From the NCBI RefSeq assembly GCF_001020985.1, contig NZ_CP011542.1, forward strand, positions 2,976,001 to 3,040,000: a DNA stretch of 64,000 nucleotides. Reading direction: 5' to 3'. Of this stretch, positions 33,178-43,600 are shown in pieces. Position numbers and translations under genes: made by a program. Within the stretch, counting starts at the first letter, position 1; each line of letters begins with the position of its first letter. This DNA comes from Corynebacterium mustelae. Lineage in GTDB: Bacteria > Actinomycetota > Actinomycetes > Mycobacteriales > Mycobacteriaceae. The notes below the pieces were generated by a model, which worked only from the letters and a program-made list of their open reading frames with translations, was not told the DNA's origin and searched no databases.

Positions 33178-34155
33178 TTAGACACCCCCATCAGCAAACG
33201 GATTAGTGATAACAGCGACAGTCGGCTGCTTCAACGCGGCGGCAATGATCCGAGCATTATCCGCTATCAGACTATGATTCCCCTCGTTAAGCGCACTAAT
33301 CTGCGCATCATCCCACGGCACAAGTCTAAGCGGATATTCCGAGCCGTAGAGCTGATGGTAGTTACGCACTTCCGCCTGGGCATGCGTGCCGACAACCATG
33401 ACGATGGGGTCCGGACGTAGAGTGGCCAACACCGGCCGAGGCGAATCCGTAATAATGATCACGGATTGCTCAGAATCAGTAACTACCTCCACATTAGGTC
33501 GCCCCACCCGGACTGGCGCATGGGTCTTATAATCAGCAAGCTGGTTATCCATATCATCAGCGACAGTGATGTCGAAGTGATCCGCTATTCCCAACACCGC
33601 ATGCCATATAGCGCGCAGGGCAGAAACGGAAACCTGCGTGCACATGGCGGCGGAGGCATCAACACGCACCTGGAGTGAGGAAACAAAACATTCTGTAGCC
33701 TCAAGTGCCCGCAGAGCAGACACCATCGTCATCGCTTCACGCGGTAAATCAACCGCCACATTCGACCCAATCGCACTGATCGAAACAAAACCTGGCTGCT
33801 CGGGCAGAGGCTGGATTTCCCCAATGAGACGCTCACTTGCCCCATCGACACGAACGATAGGAAACTCCAGCCGTATGTGCTCACCAGCGGTCGGCTGCTC
33901 CGCCACCACGCTGACCGAATGCTCCGGCGGGAATTGTCCCCCACCAACAGGGCGCACCACGATGCCCACCCGGCTATCACAATCAGTTAAATACACCTGG
34001 GTCGGATCCGGGCGATTAAATTTAGCTGCGCCAGGGGTAACCAATTCCACATCGACGGCCGCGCCATGGACAAGCCACGCCCGAAGCCGAAGAAAACTAC
34101 CAATGGTCAAAACATGCGACTCACCATCACCAAGCGTGATCGTTTTCGGCGCCAT
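33178..34155 (-). CDS. Degenerate vWA-like / beta-rich protein of the cluster
   Basis: A 325-residue protein. The first 130 residues look beta-rich. The second half reads like a von Willebrand A fold: VRVDASAAM at about 165 resembles a first strand with a worn MIDAS (DASAA against DxSxS), followed by a helix and the strand VVTDSEQSVIIITDSP. The C terminus is TNPFADGGV, carrying the cluster's NPF-acidic motif. ATG at 34155 chosen because GGAG is nine bases upstream; ATG at 34161 is possible. Assignment tentative. Confidence 0.55.
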   Translation of the reverse strand: MAPKTITLGDGESHVLTIGSFLRLRAWLVHGAAVDVELVTPGAAKFNRPDPTQVYLTDCDSRVGIVVRPVGGGQFPPEHSVSVVAEQPTAGEHIRLEFPIVRVDGASERLIGEIQPLPEQPGFVSISAIGSNVAVDLPREAMTMVSALRALEATECFVSSLQVRVDASAAMCTQVSVSALRAIWHAVLGIADHFDITVADDMDNQLADYKTHAPVRVGRPNVEVVTDSEQSVIIITDSPRPVLATLRPDPIVMVVGTHAQAEVRNYHQLYGSEYPLRLVPWDDAQISALNEGNHSLIADNARIIAAALKQPTVAVITNPFADGGV

Positions 34156-34178
34156 CCGCATTCACTCCAATCCAGGGT

Positions 34179-35714
34179 TTAGTTCATCGGGGGAATCGAT
34201 TGTGATTGTTGGTTGATAAACCGCTGTCGCACAGCATCAATCGTCGGAGATGCTGGTTTTTCCGCCCGCAGCCGCTGCCGCAATTCACCCAAAACAGCCG
34301 CGATGCCAGGATGGGTTGGCAACGGCGACGTTTCATTAAGCGCATGCGCAATTGCGGTAGATTCAGCCGGATCGGTTGTAAGCTCTCCGAACAACCGCAA
34401 CGCGTGCTCAAAAACCTCTTCACGCTGCGCCGCATCCACTGCCACCACACTATCAGCACCATAAAAATGCGCTGGCAGACCATGAAGTAACACCAACACC
34501 AAAAACCCAGCCCGGATGGGAAGATGTTCTGTCAACGACAACAGCTCGTGTGCCCTAACCATCTGCGCAAAAGACTCAGGCCCTGGGTTTTGCTGCAACC
34601 TGCCATAGAGCTCCCGCGCTTGAAGCAATTCGGGGGTGGGCAATTCGTCAGGTTGTAACGGCGTCACCCACGCATTCGGCTGAGCCATGCTCGCAGGTGG
34701 TGGCGTTGGTGGCAACTGCTGCGATTGTGCAGACGGCAATGTGAGCGAAACTGCATCGTCTTCCGCAAAAAACGGATTCGCCAAGTGCTCGACACTAGGA
34801 GCCGTCAAATGCTGCAAAGCCATCGTTTGTGGCAATGATGCAGGTTGACTCATTGCCTCCCGATACCGGTACAGTTCATCCGGGATGGGCTCATCTGTAC
34901 GAACCAACAATGCCCCCGTGTGTGCCACCACAGGCGCAACCGCCGCGGCAGATTCCAACGGAACAATCGACAGCTTGCAACCAACATGAATGATTGACTG
35001 AATACGCTCAGGGGTTTCGTACGTCGAAAAGCTAAAATCCTCCGGCAACCCTAATTCACAGGCAACCGCAGCCACCCACAAGGCTGCTTCTGGCAGCGGA
35101 CAAGCCAAAACCACGCACCGCCTGGACACCGAGATCGTGGCGGCAATACATTGCACAAATTCTCGCCGGTATTTCGGTTCCACCTGCGAAAAATGAACCC
35201 CCAGTGGATTATCCCCCACCCAACCATCAGCGAACGCATCCACCACTTTTTGGTCAATCGGCCCTGGAACCGTCAACTCAGCAGGAATTTCCGCATTATC
35301 CACCTGAGTTTTACCAAACGGAGTGGGAATTTCCGGCGAATACATAAACTCCGCCGGGTGATAATCCCCCATGGAGACTTCGCCACAAACCTGGGCGAAA
35401 GTAAAAACATTACCTGGTCGACCCGTAGAATCCTGACCAGCTTGAGCAGACGCATAGAAAACGAATCCCGGCTGCGGGCCCAAATCCTGTTCCGCCCGAG
35501 GCAGCCACGCGAACCGACGTGGCAGACGGGCAATCACCTCAGCCGATGGATAGTTTCCTGGATTCTCCCCACCAACAATGGAGGAAGGTATCCATTTCCT
35601 GAGGTTATTAGCCAGATTTTCATCGACCACACCAGTGCGTTGGCCAACACCCCAACCTCCGGTGCGGTCATCGCGCCGGGAAAACGAAGCGTAACTAAAA
35701 GTACCGTTTAACAT
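34179..35714 (-). CDS. GAP1-N-like GTPase-associated protein
   Basis: A 511-residue protein. The N-terminal 250 residues (LNGTFSYASFSRRDDRTGGWGVGQ, FVFYASAQAGQDSTGRPGNVFTFAQV, RRCVVLACPLPEAALWVAA) match the GAP1-N pattern, the domain that accompanies DO-GTPases in bacterial conflict-type systems. A Pro/Gln-rich linker near 310-350 contains ANPFFAEDD. A helical C terminus follows. Expected to regulate or be regulated by the GTPase two genes downstream. The biochemical activity is not established from sequence. Confidence 0.7.
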   Translation of the reverse strand: MLNGTFSYASFSRRDDRTGGWGVGQRTGVVDENLANNLRKWIPSSIVGGENPGNYPSAEVIARLPRRFAWLPRAEQDLGPQPGFVFYASAQAGQDSTGRPGNVFTFAQVCGEVSMGDYHPAEFMYSPEIPTPFGKTQVDNAEIPAELTVPGPIDQKVVDAFADGWVGDNPLGVHFSQVEPKYRREFVQCIAATISVSRRCVVLACPLPEAALWVAAVACELGLPEDFSFSTYETPERIQSIIHVGCKLSIVPLESAAAVAPVVAHTGALLVRTDEPIPDELYRYREAMSQPASLPQTMALQHLTAPSVEHLANPFFAEDDAVSLTLPSAQSQQLPPTPPPASMAQPNAWVTPLQPDELPTPELLQARELYGRLQQNPGPESFAQMVRAHELLSLTEHLPIRAGFLVLVLLHGLPAHFYGADSVVAVDAAQREEVFEHALRLFGELTTDPAESTAIAHALNETSPLPTHPGIAAVLGELRQRLRAEKPASPTIDAVRQRFINQQSQSIPPMN

Positions 35715-35737
35715 TTGCCATCACTTTTTATACGAAA

Positions 35738-37888
35738 TCATAAACACAAACCGGACACTGCATCATCGTCAACAACGATGCGTTCACCGAGAACATCTTC
35801 TTCCCGGCCATCATCTTGGATAAACAACCGTAAGAAACCACCAGAAAAGCTCCGACAGTCGATCACCCAATGTCGGGCGCTTTCCTCAGCTGCCGTAACC
35901 GACCCCATGAGTGTATCCGGCACCAGCAATGAGCCGGGCTCACTGTATCCCGATTCGGTACTCGCGGCGCATTTTACGGGGGTACCGTCGCCGGGGAATA
36001 GGGGAAGTCGGAGCGGATTATGCACCAGAATAAACCGTGGTGGTTGTCGATCTTCAACACCATCGCGCCATAGCCACAATCGTGGATAGCGTAAATCGCC
36101 CACGATATATGGGTTCTTGTGATCGATGACGTACCGGTAGATCTTCAAACCGGCATACGTGATAATCGCAGGTTTCGCCTTTGTAGTCTGCCCCGCATAT
36201 ATGCTTTTTGGGGTTAAGGTTACCTCATCACCGAAACTGTTAAGATGCAGGCGGATGCCTCCCTGCCGATGATAATTCGCGGCCGTAAGCTCAACCGATT
36301 CACCTTGCTTCTGAGTCACCTCTACAAGATCAGCACCGAATGGCCAGTCAAACGTAATCAATTGACTGTCAACGCGTTGAATCAAAGTGGGCTCGTGAAT
36401 CTCACCAACCCGGTGCAATACTTTAAATTCGCCTACTAAAGATTGATCACCGACCACATTCACCGGCACGCAATACACCTGCGGCCAATCACTGGGCCAC
36501 ATGAGCTCAATAAAAACTGTTTCGCCTGGCTCTGACTCCGTAGTATTTATCCACTCTGTGGCGCCAAGCGCATCGTCGTCCGCCAGATAGCGACTATCGA
36601 CGGCTTGGTTGATTAGGTCAGGGGCAGGTTCGGAATTGGTGAGATAAATCTTCACCTCACCGGTTGGTGGTGCCACCCATTCCAGGGCAATTCTGTCGTT
36701 GTCGTCCTTGGGGACATACACGGCGCTTAAAAGCTCAACCGCCTGAATGTCCGCGCTGATACGCCGAGTGAAAACGGCACTCCCGTCACCCCGAATTGTC
36801 TTACCCCGAAAAACAATTTCCGGAAAGATTTGAAATTCATAGGTCCCACCCCGAACTGGCACGCTGCAAACAAAGCTGCGGGAATCTACCCCGTCGCGTA
36901 ATTGATGCGCCGGGAAATCAATCGGGTTATCAGCGTAGGCTTGACGCATGAACACCGCCATTGAGCTATGTCCCCGAAGCGGGGTCCACGTGCCATTAAC
37001 GATCCCATTCGATTCCACAATCGTGATGTCGTGTGGCGCAATCGCAATGCCTTGTTCACCGACGAAAATTGGCTGTACTTCCAGCAAACCATCCACAGTT
37101 GGCGCGGAATACGCCCACACCATGTAGTGCCGCATTCCGGCACCCGCAGCTATCTCATCCCGATACGCAGTTCCTTGGGTCAGCACCAATTGGGTTCCGG
37201 ACTCGGGACTTAGCGGTTGCTCACTGTCTGCACCAATAACCAGGTAGACGAGGGAATGTCCTGGTGGGATGGGGATAGGGTTCCAATGAATCAAGGCATG
37301 CACGGCACGATGCTTATCGACGTCGCCCGGTGCGGTTTGATCATCTGAGCGTTCAATCTCCACCTGAATCCCAGGAACAACGCTATCGGATGCACCCCAC
37401 TGATAGGGGACGAATTCATCCCGGCTTATCCCCAAAATGAAATCTGCCGGATTCACAACCCGGTGTCTGGCTTTCTTGCGTTCCGCCGCAGCCTGTAATT
37501 TTGCGGCAAGTCCGTCCAACGCTGGAGCAGTTTGAGTTGCCTCCACTACCTCCGCCTCGATACTTTCCGATTCCACCGGCTTTACCGGGCTGTGGTCCGG
37601 TTGCGGTAGCTCTTGTTGCAGTACCGCGGATTGGTCATGTACTTCATCCGCTACCTCAGGTCCTGTTTCATTATCAGCTACCGAATCGGCACCAGTATTA
37701 AGATGTTGCGCTAAATAGTGTTCGTAGGCGGTTTTATCACCTTGAAGGATCGCCGAGATTGCTTGAGCAATCGTATCGACCTCTGTGTGTCGAATCGCAG
37801 CCACGGCTTCTGGGGTTGGGTTGGTTAGTGCGGCAGCCTGAAGCAACTCCTCGGTGGGAATATCCCGCAATTGTTTTCGTAGCACCAT
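35738..37888 (-). CDS. Beta-sandwich multidomain protein of the cluster
   Basis: A 716-residue soluble protein. A helical N terminus (LRKQLRDIPTEELLQAAALTNPTPEAV) and an acidic linker precede about 550 residues of beta-rich sequence. Repeated HWNPIPIPPGHSLVYLVIG- and ALEWVAPPTGEVKIYLT-like strands suggest several fibronectin-III-like domains. It has no signal peptide, so these domains would be cytoplasmic. The start at 37888 follows AGAGGG at seven bases and lies 10 bp after the preceding stop. No enzymatic motif seen. Confidence 0.6.
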   Translation of the reverse strand: MVLRKQLRDIPTEELLQAAALTNPTPEAVAAIRHTEVDTIAQAISAILQGDKTAYEHYLAQHLNTGADSVADNETGPEVADEVHDQSAVLQQELPQPDHSPVKPVESESIEAEVVEATQTAPALDGLAAKLQAAAERKKARHRVVNPADFILGISRDEFVPYQWGASDSVVPGIQVEIERSDDQTAPGDVDKHRAVHALIHWNPIPIPPGHSLVYLVIGADSEQPLSPESGTQLVLTQGTAYRDEIAAGAGMRHYMVWAYSAPTVDGLLEVQPIFVGEQGIAIAPHDITIVESNGIVNGTWTPLRGHSSMAVFMRQAYADNPIDFPAHQLRDGVDSRSFVCSVPVRGGTYEFQIFPEIVFRGKTIRGDGSAVFTRRISADIQAVELLSAVYVPKDDNDRIALEWVAPPTGEVKIYLTNSEPAPDLINQAVDSRYLADDDALGATEWINTTESEPGETVFIELMWPSDWPQVYCVPVNVVGDQSLVGEFKVLHRVGEIHEPTLIQRVDSQLITFDWPFGADLVEVTQKQGESVELTAANYHRQGGIRLHLNSFGDEVTLTPKSIYAGQTTKAKPAIITYAGLKIYRYVIDHKNPYIVGDLRYPRLWLWRDGVEDRQPPRFILVHNPLRLPLFPGDGTPVKCAASTESGYSEPGSLLVPDTLMGSVTAAEESARHWVIDCRSFSGGFLRLFIQDDGREEDVLGERIVVDDDAVSGLCL

Positions 37889-37898
37889 GTTGCGCCCT

Positions 37899-40670
37899 CT
37901 ATACCAATCCATCGAAATCAGGGAAGACATTTTTGCCTTCGGTTAACAACGAATCTGGTCGTGTCTGCGCGGTTGCCTGCTCAGCATCGAAGACCACGGT
38001 GGTGGGATCCAAACCAGCCTGTGACTCCCCTACCAAATAAACCAGTGGCACCGAAGGGCTGAATTGCGTTACCGTCACGCTTTGGTTCAGATTATTGCTG
38101 GCTGTTCCGCTCACATCAACGGTAGACAAATTAGTGTCAATGCTGGTGGCATTCCTGCTTACTCCCGCCGCGTTGACGCACGCGTTGGAAAACCGCGATT
38201 GGACGGGGTCAAAATCGTGCAGTGGGCTTAAGAAGTCGTCGCGGCTGCTGGTTTTGACGGTGTTGTTTTCATAAAACTCCACGGTATTCACCGCCTGTTC
38301 AATACGCTGGGTGACCGACCGATTGTTAATGGTTTCCAACCACTTGTCTGCTATACGGTTACGGTCTTCTAACCGCTCGCTTACCGCGTAGTTGGCTACT
38401 TGATCCAAGATCGAGTTCGTGCCAGACCCAGGTTGGCCAAAAAGCTCAGCCATTCGGGTTGGGTTGGTTCCCTCGGCACGCTTCATTTCTGTGAAGGTAT
38501 CGTCCACAAATGATTGCAACGCAGCCCCTGCCCAACCGGGGCCAAAGAATTCTGACCGAACCTCATTGACCAATTCTGTCATATCAGAATCGCCAGCCAC
38601 CGCCCGACCCAGTTGAGTAGACCTGGGCAAGCCAGCCGTTGGAATACTCAGTGCCTTACTGGATTCGTCGGGTTTTCCAAACGGCCGTTCAAGCACACGC
38701 CCGATGATGGTATTCCAGCTTAGAAATTGCAGGTACGCGCCCGTGAGCCGGGTGACGTCTTGGATCGCGTCACAATAGTTCTGAGAACAAATCTGGTGGT
38801 TTTCCAGTAGCAATCGTTTTCGTTCGATCCCATCAATGATTCCGCGACGCGCCGACATGAACACCGCCATTTGGGTGCCCAGAATCACCCCGGTGATAAT
38901 CAGCAACAACAGCACGTACCAGCGCCAATCAATTCCTGGCCAGCTTGCGAGAAAGAAGCGCCAATCCGGCTTGTAGTAGCGGATCACGAAGTAGGTTAGA
39001 ACAAGAAACAGCGGTAGCCAGATGAAACTCAGCATGCGCAGTTTCATTGCCAATGCGCGGTTTTCCTTTTCGTAGTCGCGTTCATGGAGCGTGGCTACGT
39101 CGGCTTGAATAGCCTGCAACCTGCTCCAGGATTCCCCTACTCGGGAGCGAGCGGTATCTAAACGTTCCAGCAGATGGTTGCCCATCGCCCAGGCGAAACT
39201 AGAGGAATGGCGTTGCCGCCACTGCGCGAAATCCTCACGGATCCGTATGATGGAAGAATCGGTGGATTGGGTCGCCACATAAGTGAGTTCGTTTTCAAAG
39301 ACTCGGGCTCGATACACATCGAATGGCAGAATATGGGCATCGGACTCATTCATACCCACTAGATCTTTTAGGATCGGGTGATACCCATTGAAGGCTTGTG
39401 ACGTGTCCGGAACCACATCGCCCGGTCGACGGGCGATCATGGGGTTACTGTTGTTGTCGCGTGGTCCGGCTAATTCGCCGTCTAGCCGCTCAGCCCCGTC
39501 GACAAGCGTAACCGCCGCTTCTGTATAGTCTTGCCACAGCATGGATAAACTAGGTTCGGGCTCGACTGTAAAACCATTCCGTTGCACCTGTTGCTGAATG
39601 CTGTGGGATTGTTCGCGTAACTGCGTCATCGACGCAGGCCGACCGGAGCTGGAGCCCACAACGACCTCCACAACGGATTTTTCACCATACAATCCACGTT
39701 GGATAGCCGAGGCTGCATTGTCAGTGACTGTACCTTTGATCGAATCCGCCCACCGGCGCGGGGTTCCGAAGACCGCGAGGGAAAACTCCCGGATGAAGGA
39801 TTTCACCGCGGCAAATCCGTCTTGCCTGATACTGGCTACATGTTTTTCTGCCTGTGGCACAGTGGTTAAGTTTGCCTCGTGCTTGGCAATAATCCCGGTG
39901 GTATAGCGGCGTGCTACTTCGGCGGGATCATTGATGAAAACAGTGTAGCGGCCGTCCCTAAAAGCCGTGAGGGGCAATTGCTCCGAAATATCAACCACTC
40001 GGCGTACCAATTGATCTTCCAGCTGGCTGGCATCTATGGTGCGATGGTATGCCCGGGCCAGCCGAAATGCGGATTTAGGGCCGGTGGATATTGCGTGGCC
40101 CGTGTCGTCTAACACGGGGATCGTCGTTGAACTGCGCCACAGTCCGCATAGGCTACTGAGCGCTGGTGCGAACACTTCAGCTGCGCCGCTAGGATCAGAT
40201 GCGCGGTAAAGCGGGCTTAACGACGACACCGGGCTGTCGGAATCCTCCGGAGCCAGCGCTATGGTGGACCAGCCTTCACGCTCTATGGGTGGATGCGTCG
40301 GGTGCGGCAATCGAGGCAGAAGCATACGAATCCGAGAAACACGGCCCGCAACTCGATTTTCAACTTCGGCCAGCCACCGATCTATCTGCGAAAAACTGGT
40401 TTCAGCCGGATCATTGGTTATTTCTTCCAACGCAACCACTAAAACGGTGCCGCGTACTTCCCGCAGCGCGGCATCAATGGTGAGCAACGGTTCGGCCGAG
40501 TAACTTCCTATCATCCGCACGGCGGGAGAAAACACGTCGCTTACGGTGTCAATCCACATAAACTGCTTCAACCGACCAAGGGTGGCCATGTCGGATAACG
40601 TATGTCGCATTTCGTCAACCACGAGGCCGTGGCCTAGAACCACCACTTGCGTGTCATCTTTGTTGCTCAT
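37899..40670 (-). CDS. Large membrane-anchored cytoplasmic protein of the cluster
   Basis: A 923-residue protein. An N-terminal alpha/beta region (VVVLGHGLVVDEMRH, TVLVVALEEITNDP) and helices precede two membrane helices near 556-620 (LSFIWLPLFLVLTYFVIRYY and YVLLLLIITGVILGTQMAVFM). A helical C-terminal region ends in VFPDFDGLV. Its start overlaps the stop of the tubulin-like gene (ATGA), implying a coupled complex. No family recognised. Confidence 0.6.
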   Translation of the reverse strand: MSNKDDTQVVVLGHGLVVDEMRHTLSDMATLGRLKQFMWIDTVSDVFSPAVRMIGSYSAEPLLTIDAALREVRGTVLVVALEEITNDPAETSFSQIDRWLAEVENRVAGRVSRIRMLLPRLPHPTHPPIEREGWSTIALAPEDSDSPVSSLSPLYRASDPSGAAEVFAPALSSLCGLWRSSTTIPVLDDTGHAISTGPKSAFRLARAYHRTIDASQLEDQLVRRVVDISEQLPLTAFRDGRYTVFINDPAEVARRYTTGIIAKHEANLTTVPQAEKHVASIRQDGFAAVKSFIREFSLAVFGTPRRWADSIKGTVTDNAASAIQRGLYGEKSVVEVVVGSSSGRPASMTQLREQSHSIQQQVQRNGFTVEPEPSLSMLWQDYTEAAVTLVDGAERLDGELAGPRDNNSNPMIARRPGDVVPDTSQAFNGYHPILKDLVGMNESDAHILPFDVYRARVFENELTYVATQSTDSSIIRIREDFAQWRQRHSSSFAWAMGNHLLERLDTARSRVGESWSRLQAIQADVATLHERDYEKENRALAMKLRMLSFIWLPLFLVLTYFVIRYYKPDWRFFLASWPGIDWRWYVLLLLIITGVILGTQMAVFMSARRGIIDGIERKRLLLENHQICSQNYCDAIQDVTRLTGAYLQFLSWNTIIGRVLERPFGKPDESSKALSIPTAGLPRSTQLGRAVAGDSDMTELVNEVRSEFFGPGWAGAALQSFVDDTFTEMKRAEGTNPTRMAELFGQPGSGTNSILDQVANYAVSERLEDRNRIADKWLETINNRSVTQRIEQAVNTVEFYENNTVKTSSRDDFLSPLHDFDPVQSRFSNACVNAAGVSRNATSIDTNLSTVDVSGTASNNLNQSVTVTQFSPSVPLVYLVGESQAGLDPTTVVFDAEQATAQTRPDSLLTEGKNVFPDFDGLV

Positions 40671-43600
40671 ACCAAACCACCAAATTCACCGAAATCAGCA
40701 GAGCCACTGGACCTTTCGTCGTTTAGATTTCCAGCATCAAATACTGGTGCCGAATCAGCTGGGGGTCGGGCAGCTACAATCTTCGCCTGATCTAACATGG
40801 CCTTTAGTTGGCGGATTACCGCCAACACATCCGGTGCAAAATCCCGATAAAACGGCATATTCGACGCATGTTCCCTGCTTGGCGGGTTTGCCCAGACTTT
40901 TTCTGCAGTTGTGGCACCAGGGAAACCATTGCTGGGGGTGAGCACGAATTTATCGGCTACTGCTCCCGCTCTTGTCAGCGCCTCGGTTATCATCTCGGCG
41001 CGGTCTTCAATACCATCACCTACCACTTTATTGTCCCCAGCCGGGAACACTCCGTCGCGGAGGAATTGCGCAATATATCCCACTGCGGGATGCTGAATAC
41101 CGCCCTGGCTATTCGTTGGGTGTTGAGCGGAGTCATCATAGATTCCACGCAGTGCCCAGTATGGGCGCAGCGATTGCGCTAGCTTTCCGGTTGCATCCTT
41201 GTTATGCGATTCAGCATAGGCCAACAGAATCGACTCTATGACAGCGGGCATCCAGTCGACTGAATTTCGCATGTGCGACGGTGGCGTCAGCATCGGCTGT
41301 GGGAATGGTAACCATTCATTGCCGTCAAAGACCCAGGCACGTGCGTCTTTTTGCCCTTGATTGTGTACGTATACTCGCCCGGTGGCTAGGCCCAGAATCC
41401 AGCCTGCCACCAACGCCCGGCGTTCGTCATCGGATAGCGGCAGCGCTGCAGGCAGTGGCCTGGCCCGGCGTAGCATCCATGCGTTTTCTTTGTCCATTCG
41501 GGCGGACCAATCATGGGAAATCGCGGGCAATAGTGAACTGAACACAATTGGTGAATAGTTCGGGTAAGAGCCGAAAACATCGATGCGCTGCACCTTTTTC
41601 GCGTCGGAAAGCGACTCAACGAATACTGTCTTGGTTTGATCATGCAGGTGCGGGACGGCATTGAGGACGTCGGAAAGCGTATCGGCGGCGGTAAGGTGCT
41701 GGAATGGAATCTCCGAGAAACTGTACCTGTAGGTTACATCCGAGCCGTGCACCAGGCTCACCATCGCCGCATTGACTCCGGCAAGCGGCCGGGCCTGGCT
41801 TAATGCGGTGGAAAACGCCGAGCGGAGCCGGTTGAGCCGCTGTTGGTATTCCACATCGTTGACCGACTCATCCTGGGTCATGTAGGAACGCAGATCCATC
41901 GAGATAAACCGCTCGAAATGATAACCCGTGCGGTTAATCCACAACCGAGCTCGGCCAAGCAGATCCGCCGGGCGAATCTTCGCCGCAAATACCGCCGGGC
42001 TGGATTCCCGGATCTCACCACCTCCGGGCGGGCTTTGGAGATGTTTAGAAACCCAACCTGCCCGGTTACCGGACACTTCCGCGCGAATCGATGGTGCTAG
42101 TGTGTCCTCCAGCGCTTTAACCGCATCAGTGCTTTCCCACTTACCAACAATCACGGAGCGAGCCGCCAATCGAACCGCTTGGCTTAAATCAAAAACCGAA
42201 GGGTCGGAGACCTTGACCGTTTCTATCAACTGATTGGCGTAGTCGATTGGGAACGAGTCCACCTCGGTAATCAAAATCTCATTGGCAGAACCCCGGAACC
42301 GGTCGCTGATCCGTTCATCAGTATCAGTAGGCCACGCCACCGGGTCCGTTGTGGACACGTCTGCCAGGTGTGACACGGTGTCTTTCTTTCGGGCAGCTTC
42401 GGAAAGGTCAACGTGGGCGGTTTCCAACTCCCGCATTAACCGTTGCAACGCAGTGACCCGAAAGTCCTCTAACACCGGGTGTACCACACGCGCCAACGCC
42501 ACCAGCATGTAGGTGCGCAATTGCGGCCGGTATGCAGCTGCAACCGCGTCGAGGATTTCCCCGCCACCGTGCACTCGTTTATTGCCGCTTAACGGATGCA
42601 ACAACGTGTCAATATCCGCAGGCTTGGCTGCCGGGTTCATACCAACAGCATTCCTCACGGCGTTGTTGAGTGCCACCGAAATCCCCTGCTGAATGATGTC
42701 ATTAATCTCACCCAATGCTGCCTCAACAAACGGGACCCCCACAACGGATAGTTCCCGCTCTGCCGCCGCGACGACGCTGTCAAGTAACCAATCGGCGTAT
42801 TCGTATACGGCTGCATAGGCCGCGTTATTAAGATTTGTCGCTAGGGTATGTGAAATATTCTGGTGACCAAGACGCTGCTCAATTTCACGGGCCCAATCCC
42901 TACTTTGTTGTCCATCGCTTGGTTGTGGCAGCGCTTGGCGCAGCCAATACACTGATGCCGAAACTGCGTTTGTTATTTCCGTTTCGAAATTAGCTTCCAA
43001 CCAACCAGATATCATGGAGCCGGTAGGCTGTGTACTTCTGAATTCCGGGTTAATGCGCAATTCCTGAAGAATATATGGCATCCGTTCCGACAATTTCGCC
43101 TTTAGCTGTTCTTCGCCAGTTGCGTGGTTTGTTGGATCGATATGCCCGGTTAGCAATCGGTCGAATGCGCTTCGTGCCAACCGTTGTGCGGAATATTCCG
43201 CATATTTATCTCGCCCCATACTTAATTGCGCATATCCCATGGAACCCCATGGGATACCATCCCATTTCAGCTGTGCCGGATCAGCCCATCCCAAGTAATC
43301 TCGGTTAGCTCCTGGCGATCCGGTATTTGCTAGCGAATACTGAACGAAGCTATCACTTGCCTGGTCAGAATACATCAACGCGCTCAGAGCCCGACCTAAG
43401 CCTCGGTACACCCCAGTGGAGCTGCCGTCACCGAATTTCGCGCCTTCCTCCCCCATCCGGTTACCGATCGGAAACATGCGACCGAAAGTAATAGGCCGGT
43501 TGGCGCCATTAATCCCCAACGCTTCGTATAACTGTGCGTCAGAAGCTGCTGCGGCTCCGGTTTGGCTGGCGATCGCTTCACCAAACATCGCGAGCGAATT

